Below, in pieces: positions 21,902 through 34,878 of a stretch of DNA of 64,000 nucleotides. The DNA comes from Blumeriella jaapii (taxonomy: Eukaryota; Ascomycota; Leotiomycetes; Helotiales; Drepanopezizaceae), in NCBI GenBank assembly GCA_009599575.1, contig VWND01000001.1:2976001-3040000 (forward strand), in the 5' to 3' direction. The notes under the pieces were generated by a model. The model searched no databases and was not told where the DNA came from. It saw only the letters and a list, made by a program, of their open reading frames with translations. Numbering within the stretch: position 1 is the stretch's first letter; each line of letters opens with the position of its first letter. Made by a program: the position numbers and the translations under genes.

Positions 21902-22198
21902 CTCGCTATCGTGCTTTTAATAAAAAAATGTTTTGGTTTTTGCGAAAAAAAGTATCAGCGAACGTATTAATAATTTCCGACCGGTATATAATTATAAAAT
22001 AAAAATCGGCGAAAAACTCGGCTTATCGGGCTTATCGGGCCGAAAAATCTTTAATTATTATAAAATATTTCAAAGCGCGATAATCGGTATATATATATAC
22101 GTTTTTTTAAGCGCTTAACAGCTCCGGCTTATAGTTTTTAAAAAAGCGAAAAATAGCAAAAAGCTTTTTGTCGTAAATCGGATAATTAAGCTCGGCGT
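21902..22198 (-). pseudogene. A2 pol middle piece (RNase H to connection region)
   Basis: After the duplicated CTCGC this minus-strand fragment continues A2 pol between the A3 and B2 insertions. It matches 57120-57241 and 63667-63838 of the A7 copy and covers the end of RNase H with the DHR-ALKYF-like segment. It ends at GGCGT (22194-22198), the left duplication of B2. Two independent elements thus entered A2 within about 300 bp. Confidence 0.82.
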
Positions 22199-22226
22199 TG
22201 TGACGATTCACTTTTTTGCCACCTCT
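22199..22226 (+). repeat. B2 5' LTR, first 28 bp
   Basis: TGTGACGATTCACTTTTTTG then CCACCTCT. CCTCT (22222-22226) is the left duplication of B3. The LTR resumes with CGTGTCACCCCAGCAACTAC at 35150. Confidence 0.88.
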
Positions 22227-22492
22227 TGTGACGACTCACTCTTTTTGCCCCTCGTGTCACCCCAGCAACTACGTATAGCTGCAAGCTCCCTGGTCTCCTG
22301 GTGGGTCTCCCTATTAACTGTGGAAATTATTTATATATATAAGACACTTTTTCCTTAGCACCTCTGCCTTTTGCAATTGTTGATTTTAAATAAATATCTT
22401 TGTTACAGAACCAAAGGCTCGTTTTTCATATTATATAAATACGGCGATCAGTTAATTGATTTCTTAGCCTTTCGATTAATTAAATCGTTATA
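22227..22492 (+). repeat. B3 5' LTR (266 bp)
   Basis: Starts TGTGACGACTCACTC and ends AAATCGTTATA. It holds a TATA-like run (TTTATATATATAAG, about 22331-22344), then CCTTAGCACCTCTGCC, and an AATAAA at 22389-22394 that could serve in polyadenylation. The outer half keeps GC (CCCTCGTGTCACCCCAGC) and the inner end is T/A-converted. Confidence 0.92.
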
Positions 22493-24050
22493 TTATTAAC
22501 AACTTTTTTTTTACGCTAGCGACGGCGTAAATTATCTCTTCTTTCGAATTTCTCACGGGTTATACCAAGGTGATCGACCGGTCGTAAAAAAGCTTATTTC
22601 CGCATTTCGCGAAAAATAGCTTTTATTTAACGATTTCTTTTTTAGCAGAGCTTTTCAGCTTTTGCTATTATATTTTAATCTTTTTTTTAATCAGCGAAAA
22701 AGCAGCCTTTCCCAAAAGCTTTTTTTTCTGAAAAACAGTTCTTTCTCCGAGGAAAAAAAAAAAACAAAAAAAAAGGCAGAGCGCCAATTATTTCGCTTGC
22801 CATTTTTTTCTTATAGCCTAGCGCTAAAAGCATTTAATTAAAACTTTTGCAAAATCAACTGAAAAAAGCGCAAAAGCGTAAACGACAATTTCTGGAAATT
22901 ATACGGCTGCGACAGACCTTTTAATTAAAGCGTTTAATAGAATCTATCGAATATGCTTTTATCAATCGCGAATCTGCTGCTTTTTCCTTTTTTCGCAACG
23001 TTTTATTTTAATTAACAAACGCTGCAAATTAATTTCTACGCTTTTCGCGAATTCTTTTTAAATCTTTTTTTAACGGCCAAAACTCTAGCGCGTTTTTTAA
23101 ACGCTATAATTCCTATTTATCTGCTGATTTTTAATTAGCTCGCATAAAACGCGTTTCGAGTTTTAAATTTAAGCTAAATAATAATAAAAATTATAAAACA
23201 CGCTATTAAAAAACTAAAGTTTTCGATAATTTCGAATTTTATTACGATTATTTCGCTAGCGATCGATTTCGCAAAAATTATATATTCGATCAGACCGAAA
23301 GCGTAGCAAAAAAGTTTTTGATTCCGCGTATTTTAAACCGTTTCGATTTTATATTTCCCGAAAAATTAATAAAAAAAAATCGCCGATTTTCTGGCCGATT
23401 TTTCCGACGTTTAAAAGGCCGAAAACGAATTCAAAATGCTTGCAATAAATACGCACGACGATTTTTAACGCTTTTATCTGCGATTTTTCATTTTCGCAGC
23501 AAACGCTTAAATACGAATTAATAAACAGCTTCGAAACGTTTTCCGCGATAAAATACCAAAGCGTTTACGAAAAAAGCTGCATTTGAAATAAGCGCGTACA
23601 ACGATTTTTAAAAATTAGCTTACCGCCGTCCGATAAAAAAAACAAAATTAATTGGCTAAACGAATTTTATACGCGAATCGCTTTTCAATTAAATCTATTA
23701 TTTATTAAAATAATAAGTTTTTAACCAAAGCGTACTACGAGTCAAATCGTACGTACGAAAATCGTTTAAATGCTTCACAGGCTTTTTCTTAACCTTTTGT
23801 TTTTTCTCTTTTTTCACGCCAAAACGCTTTTTTTAGCGTTTTTTTTTTTCGATCGGACCAACGACAACGCTCGTTTTTTATTTTATATTAAAAAGTTTAA
23901 AAAAGCCAATTTGCACGACCTTTTACGGGCCGACCTTCGGTTTTATTCAAAAGCCTTTTTAAGCTAGTAAATATAAACGAAATCGAGCCGGCCGAAAATT
24001 CGCTTTTTAATAATAATAATAAAAACGAAAACCCTTTTCTAAACGATTTT
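22493..24050 (+). pseudogene. B3 gag region, RIP-broken
   Basis: A leader of about 250 bases is followed by a degraded frame on the plus strand, collinear with B2 at 35392-36960. Readable parts include an Arg/Lys-rich middle and the FFFDRTNDNARFLFYIKKF segment (about 23845-23890), which is kept in both copies. I infer gag from its position before the protease and from the basic character. I could not make out a CCHC knuckle. The 65-codon frame at 23770-23967 is a piece of this region. Confidence 0.55.
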
Positions 24051-27000
24051 TAAAACGCATACGAGAAAATCGAAAGCTTTTCCGCTAGTCGGAAAAACGC
24101 TTAAGCTTAAGCAAAGCTTTTTTTTTAAGCGTATTGCGCGATATGCGTTATTTTAACGTTCGAAAGCTTTTTAATAACGATTTACTAATAATTTCCGTTA
24201 TACTTATTAAAAATAGCTTTTCGTACAAAATGAAAACGCTCGCCGACTTTAAAACGAACGGTTATACGTTAATCGATTCGGCGTTAATTAAATTTTTTTT
24301 TTTTTTTTTAAATTTTTAATTCAATTTTTTCCGGCTTTTTTTTTTGTAAAAAGATATAATAAAGCTCGTAGCTATTTAATTATATATTTTACGCTTTTTA
24401 ATTTTATTATTAACAACCGAATACAATCGTTTATTTTTTTTTTAATTATTAATTTCGGAAATTATAATATAATTTTAAAAAAAGCTTGGTTGGCCGAATA
24501 TCAAGTTTTATTAGATTGTAATAAACGCAAATTTTATTAGCCGAAGTTTTACTTTTTTATAGCTTTTTACGCTCGTTGTATTAAAATTTTTTATTTGCAT
24601 TTTCGAAAAATTTAATTTCGCTATCAAAACGACGTTGTAAAACGTAACAAAAACTTTGATTAATTGTAACAGATTTACGACGCTATGCGAAGCGCGAAAA
24701 AGTTGAATTTTATTCGCGGTGCCAATTTCGATAGCGACGCTAATAGGATAATATAAAAAATTACACCACTTTTTTAGGCTGCCGATTTCTTTTTTATTTT
24801 TTTTTTTTTTTTTTTTTTTTTCGTTAAAACAGCTTTTTCGTTTTACGAAAAACAATTATATTAAAAACCAAAAAAAAGCTTTTGCCGCGATAGCCTTTCA
24901 ATTTAATATAATCGATAATTTAAACAAGCTATCTTTTAAACTTTTTAAACGATTAATTCGAAAACGAGTCTTTTAATTTATTGCTTATCTAATTTTTATT
25001 TGTTAAATTATTGCATACGCTTTCAAGCTGATTTCCAAAAAAAAAGCAGTTAAAATGTTTTCAACTTTTTTATACGAAATCGATAAAATATTAAACGATT
25101 TTACGTATAATATTTTTTTTAAAACCCAATTTCATAGTTTTCGAACGTTTCAAAATTAATAAAATATCGATTTCGACTTTTTTAACCAGTTTAGCAAAGC
25201 TAATTTCGAATAAACTTTTTTTCGAATTTTTTTTTTCGAAGTACAAAAACTTCGAATACGTGTTTTTTAAAACCGCTAACAACGAGCTAGCTTTTTACCG
25301 GCCTTACGACCATAAAATCGAGCTTATTATAAGTAAAAAAAAGCTGAAATACACTTTTTTGTATAAAATATCGATTCCAAAGCTCGAGATTATCAAAACC
25401 TATTTGTAAAATAATTTTAATAAAAGCTTTATCGAATTTTCCACCGCTTTTTTCGCTGCTTTAATGTTTTTCGCTAAAAAACCCGACGGTTTATTACGTT
25501 TTTGTATCGATTATCGAGCTTTTAATAATATTACTCGTAAAAATCGCTACTTTTTTCTTTTTATCGATAAGATTTTTGCTCGTTTTTCGAAAGCGCGAAT
25601 TTTTACAAAGCTCGATATTCGTTAAGCTTTTTACAAAATTCGAATAAATTCCGCTAATAAAAAGCTAACAACGTTTCGTACGCGTTACGGCGCTTATAAA
25701 TGCAAAATGCTATTTTTTGGTTTTATTAATAAACCCGCAATTTATTAACGTTATATAAACGACGTTTTTTCGATTATTTAAACGATTTTTGTATTGCATA
25801 TCTAAATAATATTTTTATTTATTCGTCCGACCTTTTAAAACATATTATATACGTTCGCAAAATACTTTAAAAATTCGCTAACGCTAAATTACAAGCCGAT
25901 ATTCGAAAATCTAAATTTAACGTTATTCGAACCCGTTATTTAAGTTTTATTATTTTTATTAAAAGCCTAAAAGTAAATTCAAAAAAAGTCTTCGTAATCG
26001 CTTATTAAAAGCTTTTTATTACTATAAAAAGTATACAAAGCTTTTTTGGTTTTTGTAACTTTTACCGACGTTTTATTCGAAACTACGATATAATTGCAAA
26101 ACTTTTGGTTTATTTAATTAAAGCTAACGTTTTTTACAATTTCACTTTTAAATATTAAAGAAGTTTCGATTTTTTTATACTAGCTTTTATTATTGCATCA
26201 GTTTATAATATTATAAGCAAAACCTTTTTTGCATATTAAAAACTAACGCTTTCGACGGCGTAATAGCTTTTGTGCTTTCGCAATTTTATAATAACGATTG
26301 GCTTTTAATCGCTTATTTTAGCAAAACTATAGCTTTCGCAAAGCTAAATTACGTTGTATACGATAAAAAAATACTCGCAATCGTAAGATTTCTAAGCAAC
26401 TTTCGTATTAAACTGATTAATTTAGTTTATTAAATCAAAATAATTATTAATTATAAAGCTTTAAAGTATTTTATAATTTTTAAATTTTTAAACGCTCGAT
26501 AAGTACGCTAGGCCGAGCTTCTCGCCGATTACAACTTTTTTATTACGTACAAATCAAATAAACACAATTTTTTAGCTGACGTATTAATACGTCGTACGAA
26601 CGAATTCGACCGCTAAAATTTCTTTAAACGCATCCAACGCTTGCAAATTCTTTTCCGAGCAAATCAAATCGAATATCGCTTTTTAATTAAAAAACTTCGA
26701 TTTTTTACGGCTTTCGAAACAGCCGTTTTTATTATTAAAATAACTGATTTTTCTTTCGCATTTCGTATCGTTGACTAATTTTTCTACGCTAATCGCACAG
26801 CTAGCAGCTTGATAGCTTTTCGAAAAAAAGTTATACGAAACGCTACGAAAAAAAACGACGATAATAATATTTCGTATATATTTAAACGCGATCTGCTGCT
26901 ATATTACGATCGCTTAATAATATTAAACGTCGATTATTTTCGTTTGGCTTTTATACGAAAAATGCACAACCAGATTTCACCGCTTATTTTAGCGTTCGCA

Positions 27001-28215
27001 AAATTACGCAATTGCTTTCGGATTAATATTATTAGCGAGGTATAACAGCTTTTGTAAAACAATATTATCGCAATTGCTACGCTTATCGAAAAAGTTTTGT
27101 TTTAAAAAATAAGCGCTTCGGTTTTTTTTAGCTTTTTCCTGTTTCTGACCATTTTTAAAAGCACGTTATAATAAACTTTTACAATTTTAATAAAAACAAA
27201 TACGATTACGATAACGTATTCGTAATAATAAATCGCTTTTCCAAGCAAATTATTTCGATTTTTTGCTATAAAAATATCGACGTTCGAAGCTTCGCCAAAT
27301 TGTATATATTTTATATATATAAGTATTTTGGCTTTTTAAAAAGTATTATTAGCGATCGTAGCTTTTAATATTAATTTACTTTCTGATCTGAATTAAACAA
27401 AATATTCGGTACGCAATTAAAGCTTTCGATAGTTGTTTATTCTGAAACCGATAATCAAACCGAAATTTACAATTAATATCTGCAAAAACGCTTTCGACCT
27501 TTCGTAAATTTTTACTAAAACGATTAAAGCGAATTTCTTTTAATAATAAATTTCGCTTAAATAATTTTTTTTTACGAAAGTCTAAATGGCCTTTCATTTT
27601 TTGAAATTATACACGATTACACTTTTTATATTAATTAAAATTAAAAGCTCGATACTTTTTTTTCTTTTAATCTTTTATATAAGCTAAACGCAAACGAAGC
27701 TCGTACGTACGCTCGCCGCTATTACGACGCTTGAAACTTTGCTAAATCGCATTTTTAATAAGCTTACGATAAAATAAAAAAAAATGCAAATAAATTTCGC
27801 CGCGCGATCGATTTTAACGTTAGCGATTACGTTTGGCTCGATATGCGTCCATTTCCGACCTTCCGGCCTTTCCGCAAGCTCGACAATTCTACAAACGGCC
27901 TTTTCAAAATTATAGCTAAAATTTTCGACAACGCTTTTAAGCTAAACCTTTTTAATATTATAAACGTACATCTAGTTTTTCACGCTAATCGACTGCGTAA
28001 AACAGCTGACGACGCGCTTTTAAATCAGATTAACTCAGCCTTTAAATCTATTAATATAACTGATAAGCTTAAATACGAAATCGAAAAATTAATCGCTTAT
28101 CGAATACAGCGAAAAACCTTTTAATACAAAGCTTTTTAAATAAGCTTAAATGAAAATCTTACGTAATACCTCGCGTCTGATTTTATATACGCTTTTAAAA
28201 ATACGCGACTTTTAT
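24051..28215 (+). pseudogene. B3 pol up to the A4 insertion
   Basis: Protease: ALADFKTNGYTLID near 24235-24280, the retropepsin site with S and G altered. RT: about 25380-25880, including LRFCIDYRAFNNITRKNRY-like sequence and TKLDIR. RNase H: near 26330-26600 (LNYVVYDKKILAIVR then RRTNEFDR). Integrase: from 26935 (finger, MHNQIS), with the core at 27180-27500. The GPY/F part at 27843-28124 is stop-free for 93 codons and contains NGLFKIIAKIFDNAFK and VFHANRLRK, leading into the chromodomain (YEIEKLIAYRIQRKTF). A4 interrupts just after RDFY (duplication TTTAT, 28211-28215). The last residues lie at 34729-34878. Confidence 0.82.
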
Positions 28216-28519
28216 TGTTACGATCCTGGCCAGTGGTATGGCTGCCAGTGGTATGGCTGCCAGTGGTATGGCTGCCAATGGTATGGCTGCCAGTGGTATG
28301 GCTGCCAGTGGTATAATTGCTGGTGGTGTCGGATTAAAGTTTGGGCACGGACCACCTCGGCCACTAAGCCTCGCGCTAAGTCACGTGACCCACAAGCGCA
28401 ACCCACTGTATATAAAGTTCGCGATTCCGAACATTCTAGCTCGGTGTTTTTTTTTTAATTTATATGCGTATTTTTTGATTTATATTATTTTTTTGATTAT
28501 TTTTAAGCTAGCTATAATA
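28216..28519 (+). repeat. A4 5' LTR (304 bp) with about six tandem units
   Basis: Starts TGTTACGATCCTGGCC, followed by about six near-perfect copies of the unit CCAGTGGTATGGCTG (about 28231-28320), then the conserved core with CACGTG at 28382-28387. The inner end (AGCTATAATA) is mutated. The open frames read through the repeat (QWYGC-type peptides) are artefacts of the 15-bp period. Confidence 0.92.
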
Positions 28520-30160
28520 TAAAAAAAAACTAAACAATTTTCGCTGAAAAGCTTTGTATTTACGATTAAAGATTCGATCTGCTTTTGCAATTCGAATTTC
28601 TTTTAAGCCGCTCGTACCGACGTTTATTTATCGGTGTTTTAATTAAAATTTCCTTTTATTAATTTTGTTTTCAAAAAAAGCTGGAGTTTTTCTTTTTTAT
28701 TAATTCGATTTGCTTTTGCAATTCGAATCGCTTTTTTTTAATATTACAACACTTTATGCTTTTTTTATAAATCGACGTGGCATCCGAGAACGAACGCAAT
28801 CCGTACGATTCGGCTTCGAATCAGCACTTTCACTTTTTGCTTTTGCTTTTAGCGCTTTCGAATCTTTATTCGTTTCAGGCTTTTTCGACGATTTTGGCAG
28901 CGAATTTTTATTTTACGACTTTTTCATCGAACTACAGTTATTTGCAGCCGATTTATTTGCTAAATCTTTTCGCTTTACGATCGAATTTAAAATCGAATTA
29001 TACGACGCTAATATTTTAATATTTTTAAACCGACGAATGCTTTTACGACTGCTTAGCATATTTGTTAACGCTAAAAAATTTATTACGGCCTAACAGTTTC
29101 AAATCGCTCAGATAATCGCTTAAGCTATTACCGCCGCTCGCTTTTTAATTTTTTCCGCTAATATCGCTCGCGACGCTTTTTTTTTATTCCGAGCTTCGCG
29201 CGCTTTTACCGCAGATTTTTAATTAATTTCCGAGTATTATTTTTTCGTTTTCGATCTAGCCATTTTTCGAATCGAATTATTTAAAATTAAATATTTTCGC
29301 TACGCTTTTAGCGATTATCAAAAAAAGGTTGAATATAACGCATGAAAAATAAATATAAAGTTGTTTATTAAAAAGTATTTAAAAAACTTTATATAAAGCA
29401 TAAATTAAGCCAAAGCATATTTCAAATGTATTATTAAAAAAATAAAAACTATTATTTTCAAGCATTTGAACTCCGAATTTCATAACCAAGCTTAATCGGC
29501 CCGAAATATCTTTCGCATTTTTAATTAGCGCTTTTTCGATCATAACCGCGTTTAGTTTGCTAAATTGCAATATAACAAACTTTATATAAACAACGGTTAG
29601 ACTTATAATAATTTTCGTTTTTTGTTTATTCGTTACGCAGTTATTAGCAAAATTGCTAAAAACCGTTAGTTTAAAAATATATACGAAAAAGTTATTTTTA
29701 TTTTTAAATACGATTTTCGAATAGAAAAATATAAAATAAATAGTAATTATACTGTTTTGAACGAGTTTTTAATCGTTGCGGATAAAAAGTTACGTAATAT
29801 CCGAGCTGAAAAAATAGCTTTTGCTTATCGTATAAGCTATTTTTCTTTTGTTATAGCTTTTGTTAATTAAAATTTTAGGCGTACTCCCGGTATTTTTAAA
29901 GCTTTATAACGTTTCACTTTCCTAGCTTTTTTTGCTCGCATAGCTTTTTTTTTTTTTAGCAAAAATTTTTACGAACGTATAACTGCTACTTCTGCTACTT
30001 TCGGTTTTTTTCGTTTGGCTGCGCGTTTTTTTAGCGCTTGTTATAACTGCGGCAAGCCCGGCTATTTCGCAAACGTTTGCTTCGACGCTAAGTTTAGTCG
30101 CAAAATCGCCGAAATAGCTATCGACGAAAAGCAAAACGATTTGTTAAAAAACTTTTAAGC
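28520..30160 (+). pseudogene. A4 leader and gag with zinc knuckle
   Basis: The gag frame is unusually open for this family: 28710-29093 codes INRRGIRERTQSVRFGFESA, then DDFGSEFLFYDFF and FTIEFKIELYDANI, ending at a stop where Gln is expected (AKKFITA then TAA). The capsid part follows. The knuckle at 30042-30083 reads CYNCGKPGYFANVC. All three Cys are kept, but His has become Tyr (C-to-T), the opposite loss to A3. Comparing the two gives the canonical CX2CX4HX4C. Confidence 0.72.
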
Positions 30161-33100
30161 CGTAGCAAAGACTTTTATTATAACAAAAGATTCGATTTGT
30201 AAAAGAATTTGAAATTTAACTAGCGCTTTTTAATAAAAAAGCGATAGTTTTTAATTTTTATAAAATTAGCACGCAATAGATTATATATTAAAACATTTAT
30301 ATATATCGATAGCGAAGTTAATATTTTCGATGCGATTAAAACTTTTTTAATATATTAATTTTTTTAACGTTTCGGAACAAGTTTTATTCGGCTGTATAAA
30401 TCTATTATATCCACCGGCTATAATAGCGAGCCGGGAGAGCTTATTTCTTTTGCTATTTTTTTTTTTTTTACGATTGATCGACGTCGTGTAAATTTTTTTT
30501 TTCTGGTTATAAACCTGGGCTTTACCGATGTTTTTATTAATCGCAAATTTCTATAGCATTACGATTTAAAGCAAGCGTATAGCCAAAGAAAAAATAAAAT
30601 AAAATGGCTATTCGATATGCTTATTATTTTTTATTTTAACGAGCAGTTGTTCGTCGATTTTAATCAGCGAACAAAGCTTAAAATGTTTAATCGTATATAT
30701 TAAAAAAATGCAAATAAACGAAACAGCGCAATAAAAGCTTTATATACCTTTGCCAGCACTTTTACAACGATCAAAAAAGCTTACTTAGGCTTTGGAACTA
30801 ATAGATTTTTTACGTTTATGCGAGACTTTAAAAGCAGTTTGAATAAGATAGAAAAGTTTTTTATTAAAAGCGCTGAATCGATTAAGCCGGTTTTTTTAAC
30901 CGGGCTAATTGCTATTTTTTTTATTTTTAATTGCAATATCAGTTGTATTTTCGCTTTTGCATTCAGCGTTTTATAAACACGTTACGAAAAACGAATACGG
31001 GTCGTAAAAAAAAAAAGGATTATTATTATTTAGCGATTGCACGTTTGTTATTTTTGTGTATAATATAAATAAAAAACGTTTCCGCCGTGCGAAAGTCGCC
31101 GAATCTGAAAAAGTTATATAGCTCGCGGTAATAAAAAGCATTCCCGTTTCCGACGCTTTGCAAGCTAAATACGACGACAACGTGGTTTTTATAAAAAAGC
31201 TTTTTTCAGTTTAATATTCGAAGTTCGAAAAACTGTTTTATAAGCAAAAAAGCGATAAGCTCGCTTTCCGCCGCTTCGGTATAAATTATAAAATACATCT
31301 GGCCACGGAAAATACGCTTTTTATAAAACCATTTAAACGCTTTACGAATAAATAATTTATAAAAATCAAAAGCTATATTTTCGATAATTTGCATAAAAGT
31401 TTTATTAAACTTTTTAATGCTTTTTTCGCCGCCCCGATTTTATTTATTAAAAAGTCAGACGGCTTTATACGCTTGTATATCGATTATCGCAAGCTTAACG
31501 ATTTTACGAAAAAGGATTTTTACTTTTTGCTTTTGATTAACGAAATATTGGCGCGAATTATTAAAGCCAAGATATTTACGAAAATTAATATTTAATAAGT
31601 ATTTAATCGAATCCGAATATTCGAAAAATTTGAAAAACTAATTAGTTTTCGTATTCGATACGGTATATATAAATATAAAATTTTTTCGTTCGGTTTTATT
31701 AATAAGCCCGTTATATTTTAACGCTTTATTAATAACATTTTTATAAAGCATTTAAATAATTTTTGTTCGGCGTATTTTAACGATATTTTTATTTATTTCG
31801 CGAATAATTTAAAATATAAAATTTACGTTAAAAAGATCTTATCGATCTTAAAAAAATACGATTTGAAAACTGATATTAAAAAATGCGAATTTAATATTAC
31901 GAAAATCAAATTCTTAAGTTTCGTTATTAGCATTTAAAACATTAAAATAAATTCGGAAAAGATCGCTATTATTAAAAATTAATAATATGCAACGAATATG
32001 CGAGGCGTGCAAAGCTTTTTAAGCTTTTGCAATTTTTATAAACGCTTTATAGCCGGCTACAGCCGCATTTGCCGCTTTTTTACTGCTTTTATAAATAAAA
32101 ACGTTTTTTTCGTATTCGAAAAAAAGCAGAAAAACGCATAAAAAGCATTGCGTAAAGCTTTGCTAAGCGCTTTTATTTTGTGCTATTACGATTTTTATAA
32201 GCAAACGCGCTTGGAAACCGATTTTTTTTAATAAAATAATAGCTGGCGTATTATCGCAATTGCAAAAAAAAAAAATGATTTTTATTACTCGGTCGGTTTT
32301 TTTTTTTTTTAAATTATAATCGACGCCGAGCTTAATTATCCGATTTACGACAAAAAGCTTTTCGCTATTTTTCGCTTTTTTAAAAATTACAAGCCGAAGC
32401 TGTTAAATGCTTAAAAAAACGTATATATATATACCGATCACCGCGTTTTAAAATATTTTATAATAATTAAAAATTTTTCGGCCCGATAAGCCCGATAGGC
32501 CGAGTTTTTCGCCGATTTTTATTTTACAATTATATACCGGTCGGAAATTATTAATACGCTCGCTGATATTTTTTTTCGCAAAAACTAAAATATTTTCTTA
32601 TTAAAAGCGCGATAGCGAGCAGTTCGGAAGTAGCAAATGCTTTCAAACGATAAGTTGGATTCTTAGATTTTAAAAGAAATAGCTGTTAAAAGCATAATTA
32701 CGCTGGCGCTTATGAAAACAGCGTTCGATAAGCGCGACAACGATATTTTTTCCGAAAAAAACAGCGAAAACGAAAAAGATAAAATGCTTATAAAAAAACT
32801 CGCAGATTTAACTTCCGTGATCGCGTACGATATGCATAATTATATAATTATAAACGATTTGCTGCAAGCTAACAAAAACTTTTTCTTTTTCGAAGCGCAA
32901 CGAGCGCAAATCCGCAATTATAGCTTTGATTATTAATTACGATAAAACAAGTTGTTTTTTCAAAGCAGATTGATAATGCTTTTGAAACTTTTCGAACTGC
33001 GAATCTTTTTGATCCGATATATTTACGAACAGCTTTGCGTAGCATACGCTGGAATAAGAAAGATAAAGCTTTTGGTCGGTCGTAAATACTATTAAAAGGC

Positions 33101-34419
33101 TATAAAAGCAAATATATAGCAATACGTTTCGAATTGTCGTTGCATACGAATAAAAGCTAAACGCGATAAAACTTCGGGCTTTTTGAAGCTTTTGCTTATA
33201 TTTAGCAGGCTTTATTAATATTTGACGATAAACTTTACGAAGCTTTTATTAAACGAAAATAGTTACGATTTTGCTTTCGTAATAATAAATCGCCTGTTTA
33301 AAAAGCTTTTGTCAGTTTTTGCCATAAGATTATTATAGCGAAAAGATTGGCAGCTTTGTTTTTGATTTATTAAATACGCTATTTCGGTATATCGGATTTA
33401 ATTGTTTCGGATCGAAAAGCTTAGTTTGTTTCGGTTTTTTGGCAAAAACTTTGCCGTATATTAGAAATCAAAGTTAAATTAATTATTACGTATAATCTTA
33501 ATATCGATAGGCAAACCGAAGTGATAAATTAGTATATTAAGCAACGCTTTCGCTTTTTTTGCTTTTATTACCAAGATAATTAAAAACGGCTTTTATTTTT
33601 AATAAATATTGCACAGTTGATTTTACCGCACGAGTTTTTCGGCAACGTTTTTTTTTTTAAAATCTTAAATAAATACGAGGCTCGCATATTCTAGAATATA
33701 AATAATCTCCGTTTTTTTCGCTCGGCTATCGAAAAGCTTAATCGCGACGAAGTTTTGCATTTGGCCTTTCGAGCTAAAAAGATTATAAAATACGCATAAT
33801 CGTTTATTACGCAATAATAAGCCAAGATAAAGCGCTTCGCTAATTTGCATAAACGACCGGTGAATTGAAATATAAGCGACGAAGTATTAATAAATACTAA
33901 AAATTAAAAGCTCGACCGACCTTTCCGGAAGCTTTCGGACAAATAGTACGGCCCAGTTAAGATCGTCGATAAAATAAAAAAAGTTGAAAGCTTGATTTCT
34001 CCGCAGATTGGTTAATTTATTTAATTTTCTATTTATATTCGCTCCGAAAGCATATTAGCAATCTTTTACTTGGCCAACGCCGCTCCGAACCAGCTTTTAT
34101 TTAATTATTTTTCGAACAGACGAAATAAAAGATCGAAAAAATAATAGATTCGAAATTGCATAAAAAAGTATTGCAATATCAAATCAATTGGAAAAGCGCT
34201 AATAAAAATCTCGAATAGTATTTTTGTTTTAACGTTATAACGGCCTTTTATATTTTTTAAGTATTCTACCGATTATATTTTATCGTCAAAAGTTTTTCAC
34301 GAGCGCTTTTCGTATGGTTGCAAACTTACAACGAAAGCAAAGAAAATTATATTAAATTGAAAAACGATAAACTTATAATTGCAACTGCGAAAACGCAGTT
34401 TTTCGAAGAAGAAAGGTAA
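30161..34419 (+). pseudogene. A4 pol: protease to chromodomain
   Basis: Protease site YIDSEVNIFDAI at about 30302-30340. RT at about 31390-31800, with LYIDYRKLNDF near 31473 and the catalytic box reading YFND at 31773-31784. RNase H at about 32440-32600, and the integrase N-terminus at about 32960-33110. The core continues to about 33560, with LTINFTK again Asp to Asn. The GPY/F motif is readable near 33915-33990 (KLSDK, stop at Trp, YGPVKIVDKIKKV). The chromodomain at about 34130-34230 gives EKIIDSKLHKKVLQYQINWK, and the pol end is WLQAYNESKENY just before the polypurine tract. The frames need several shifts. Confidence 0.83.
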
Positions 34420-34723
34420 TGTTACGATCCTGGCTAATAGTATAGCTGCCAGTGGTATAGCTGCTAATGGTATGGCTGCTAATAGTATGGCTGCCAATAG
34501 TATAGCTGCCAATGGTATAATTGCTGGTGGTGTCGGATTAAGATTTGGGCACGGATCATTTCGGCTATTAAGCCTCGCGCTAAGTCACGTGACTTATAAG
34601 CGCAACCTATTGTACATAAAGTTCGCGACCCCGAGCATTTTAGCTCGGTGTTTTTCTTTCAATTTACATGCGTACCTTTTGGTCCACATCATTCTTCTGA
34701 TCATTCTTAAGCTAGCTGTGACA
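34420..34723 (+). repeat. A4 3' LTR (304 bp)
   Basis: Same length and unit number as the 5' LTR. Here the inner-side repeat units are mutated (CTAATAGTATAGCTG types) while the outer end TTAAGCTAGCTGTGACA is intact. TGTACATAAAG and the CCGAGC hairpin are present. Confidence 0.92.
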
Positions 34724-34878
34724 TTTATTTGGCGCATAAAAAGCTTTCCGGTTTTTTTGCAAAATTTATAAATTAGCTGAAAGCGTATTCCGAAGATTTG
34801 AATTCGTACGATCATTTGGATAGCGACGTATTAATAAATAAAAGCTCGAGGGCGCGCTTTTTTCGGATAGAAAAGTAA
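34724..34878 (+). pseudogene. B3 pol C-terminus after A4
   Basis: Resumes the B3 chromodomain tail after the duplicated TTTAT: LAHKKLSGFFAKFIN-like residues, then AYSEDLNSYDHLDSD and a basic end (KARFFR type), stopping at the LTR border. It aligns with 41107-41259 of B2. Confidence 0.8.

Larger units (their letters stand above)
28216..34723 (+). mobile_element. A4, complete family A chromovirus, innermost of the left nest, plus strand
   Basis: A4 is 6508 bp with two 304-bp LTRs, the longest in the window because of extra repeat units. The duplication is TTTAT at 28211-28215 and 34724-34728. It is uninterrupted and lies seven levels deep (B1, A0, A1, A2, B2, B3, A4), so it is among the most recent insertions. 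Its frames are nonetheless broken by RIP-type stops. Confidence 0.93.

Noticed and set aside
28231..28320. CRISPR-like array of short direct repeats
   Set aside because: The units are contiguous 15-bp tandem repeats without spacers and recur at the same place in every LTR-A, so this is an LTR minisatellite.
28150..28458. Repetitive peptides such as QWYGC or WQPYH repeats as a protein
   Set aside because: They are translations of the 15-bp LTR minisatellite in both strands and end in the LTR core; no start context or conservation supports them.
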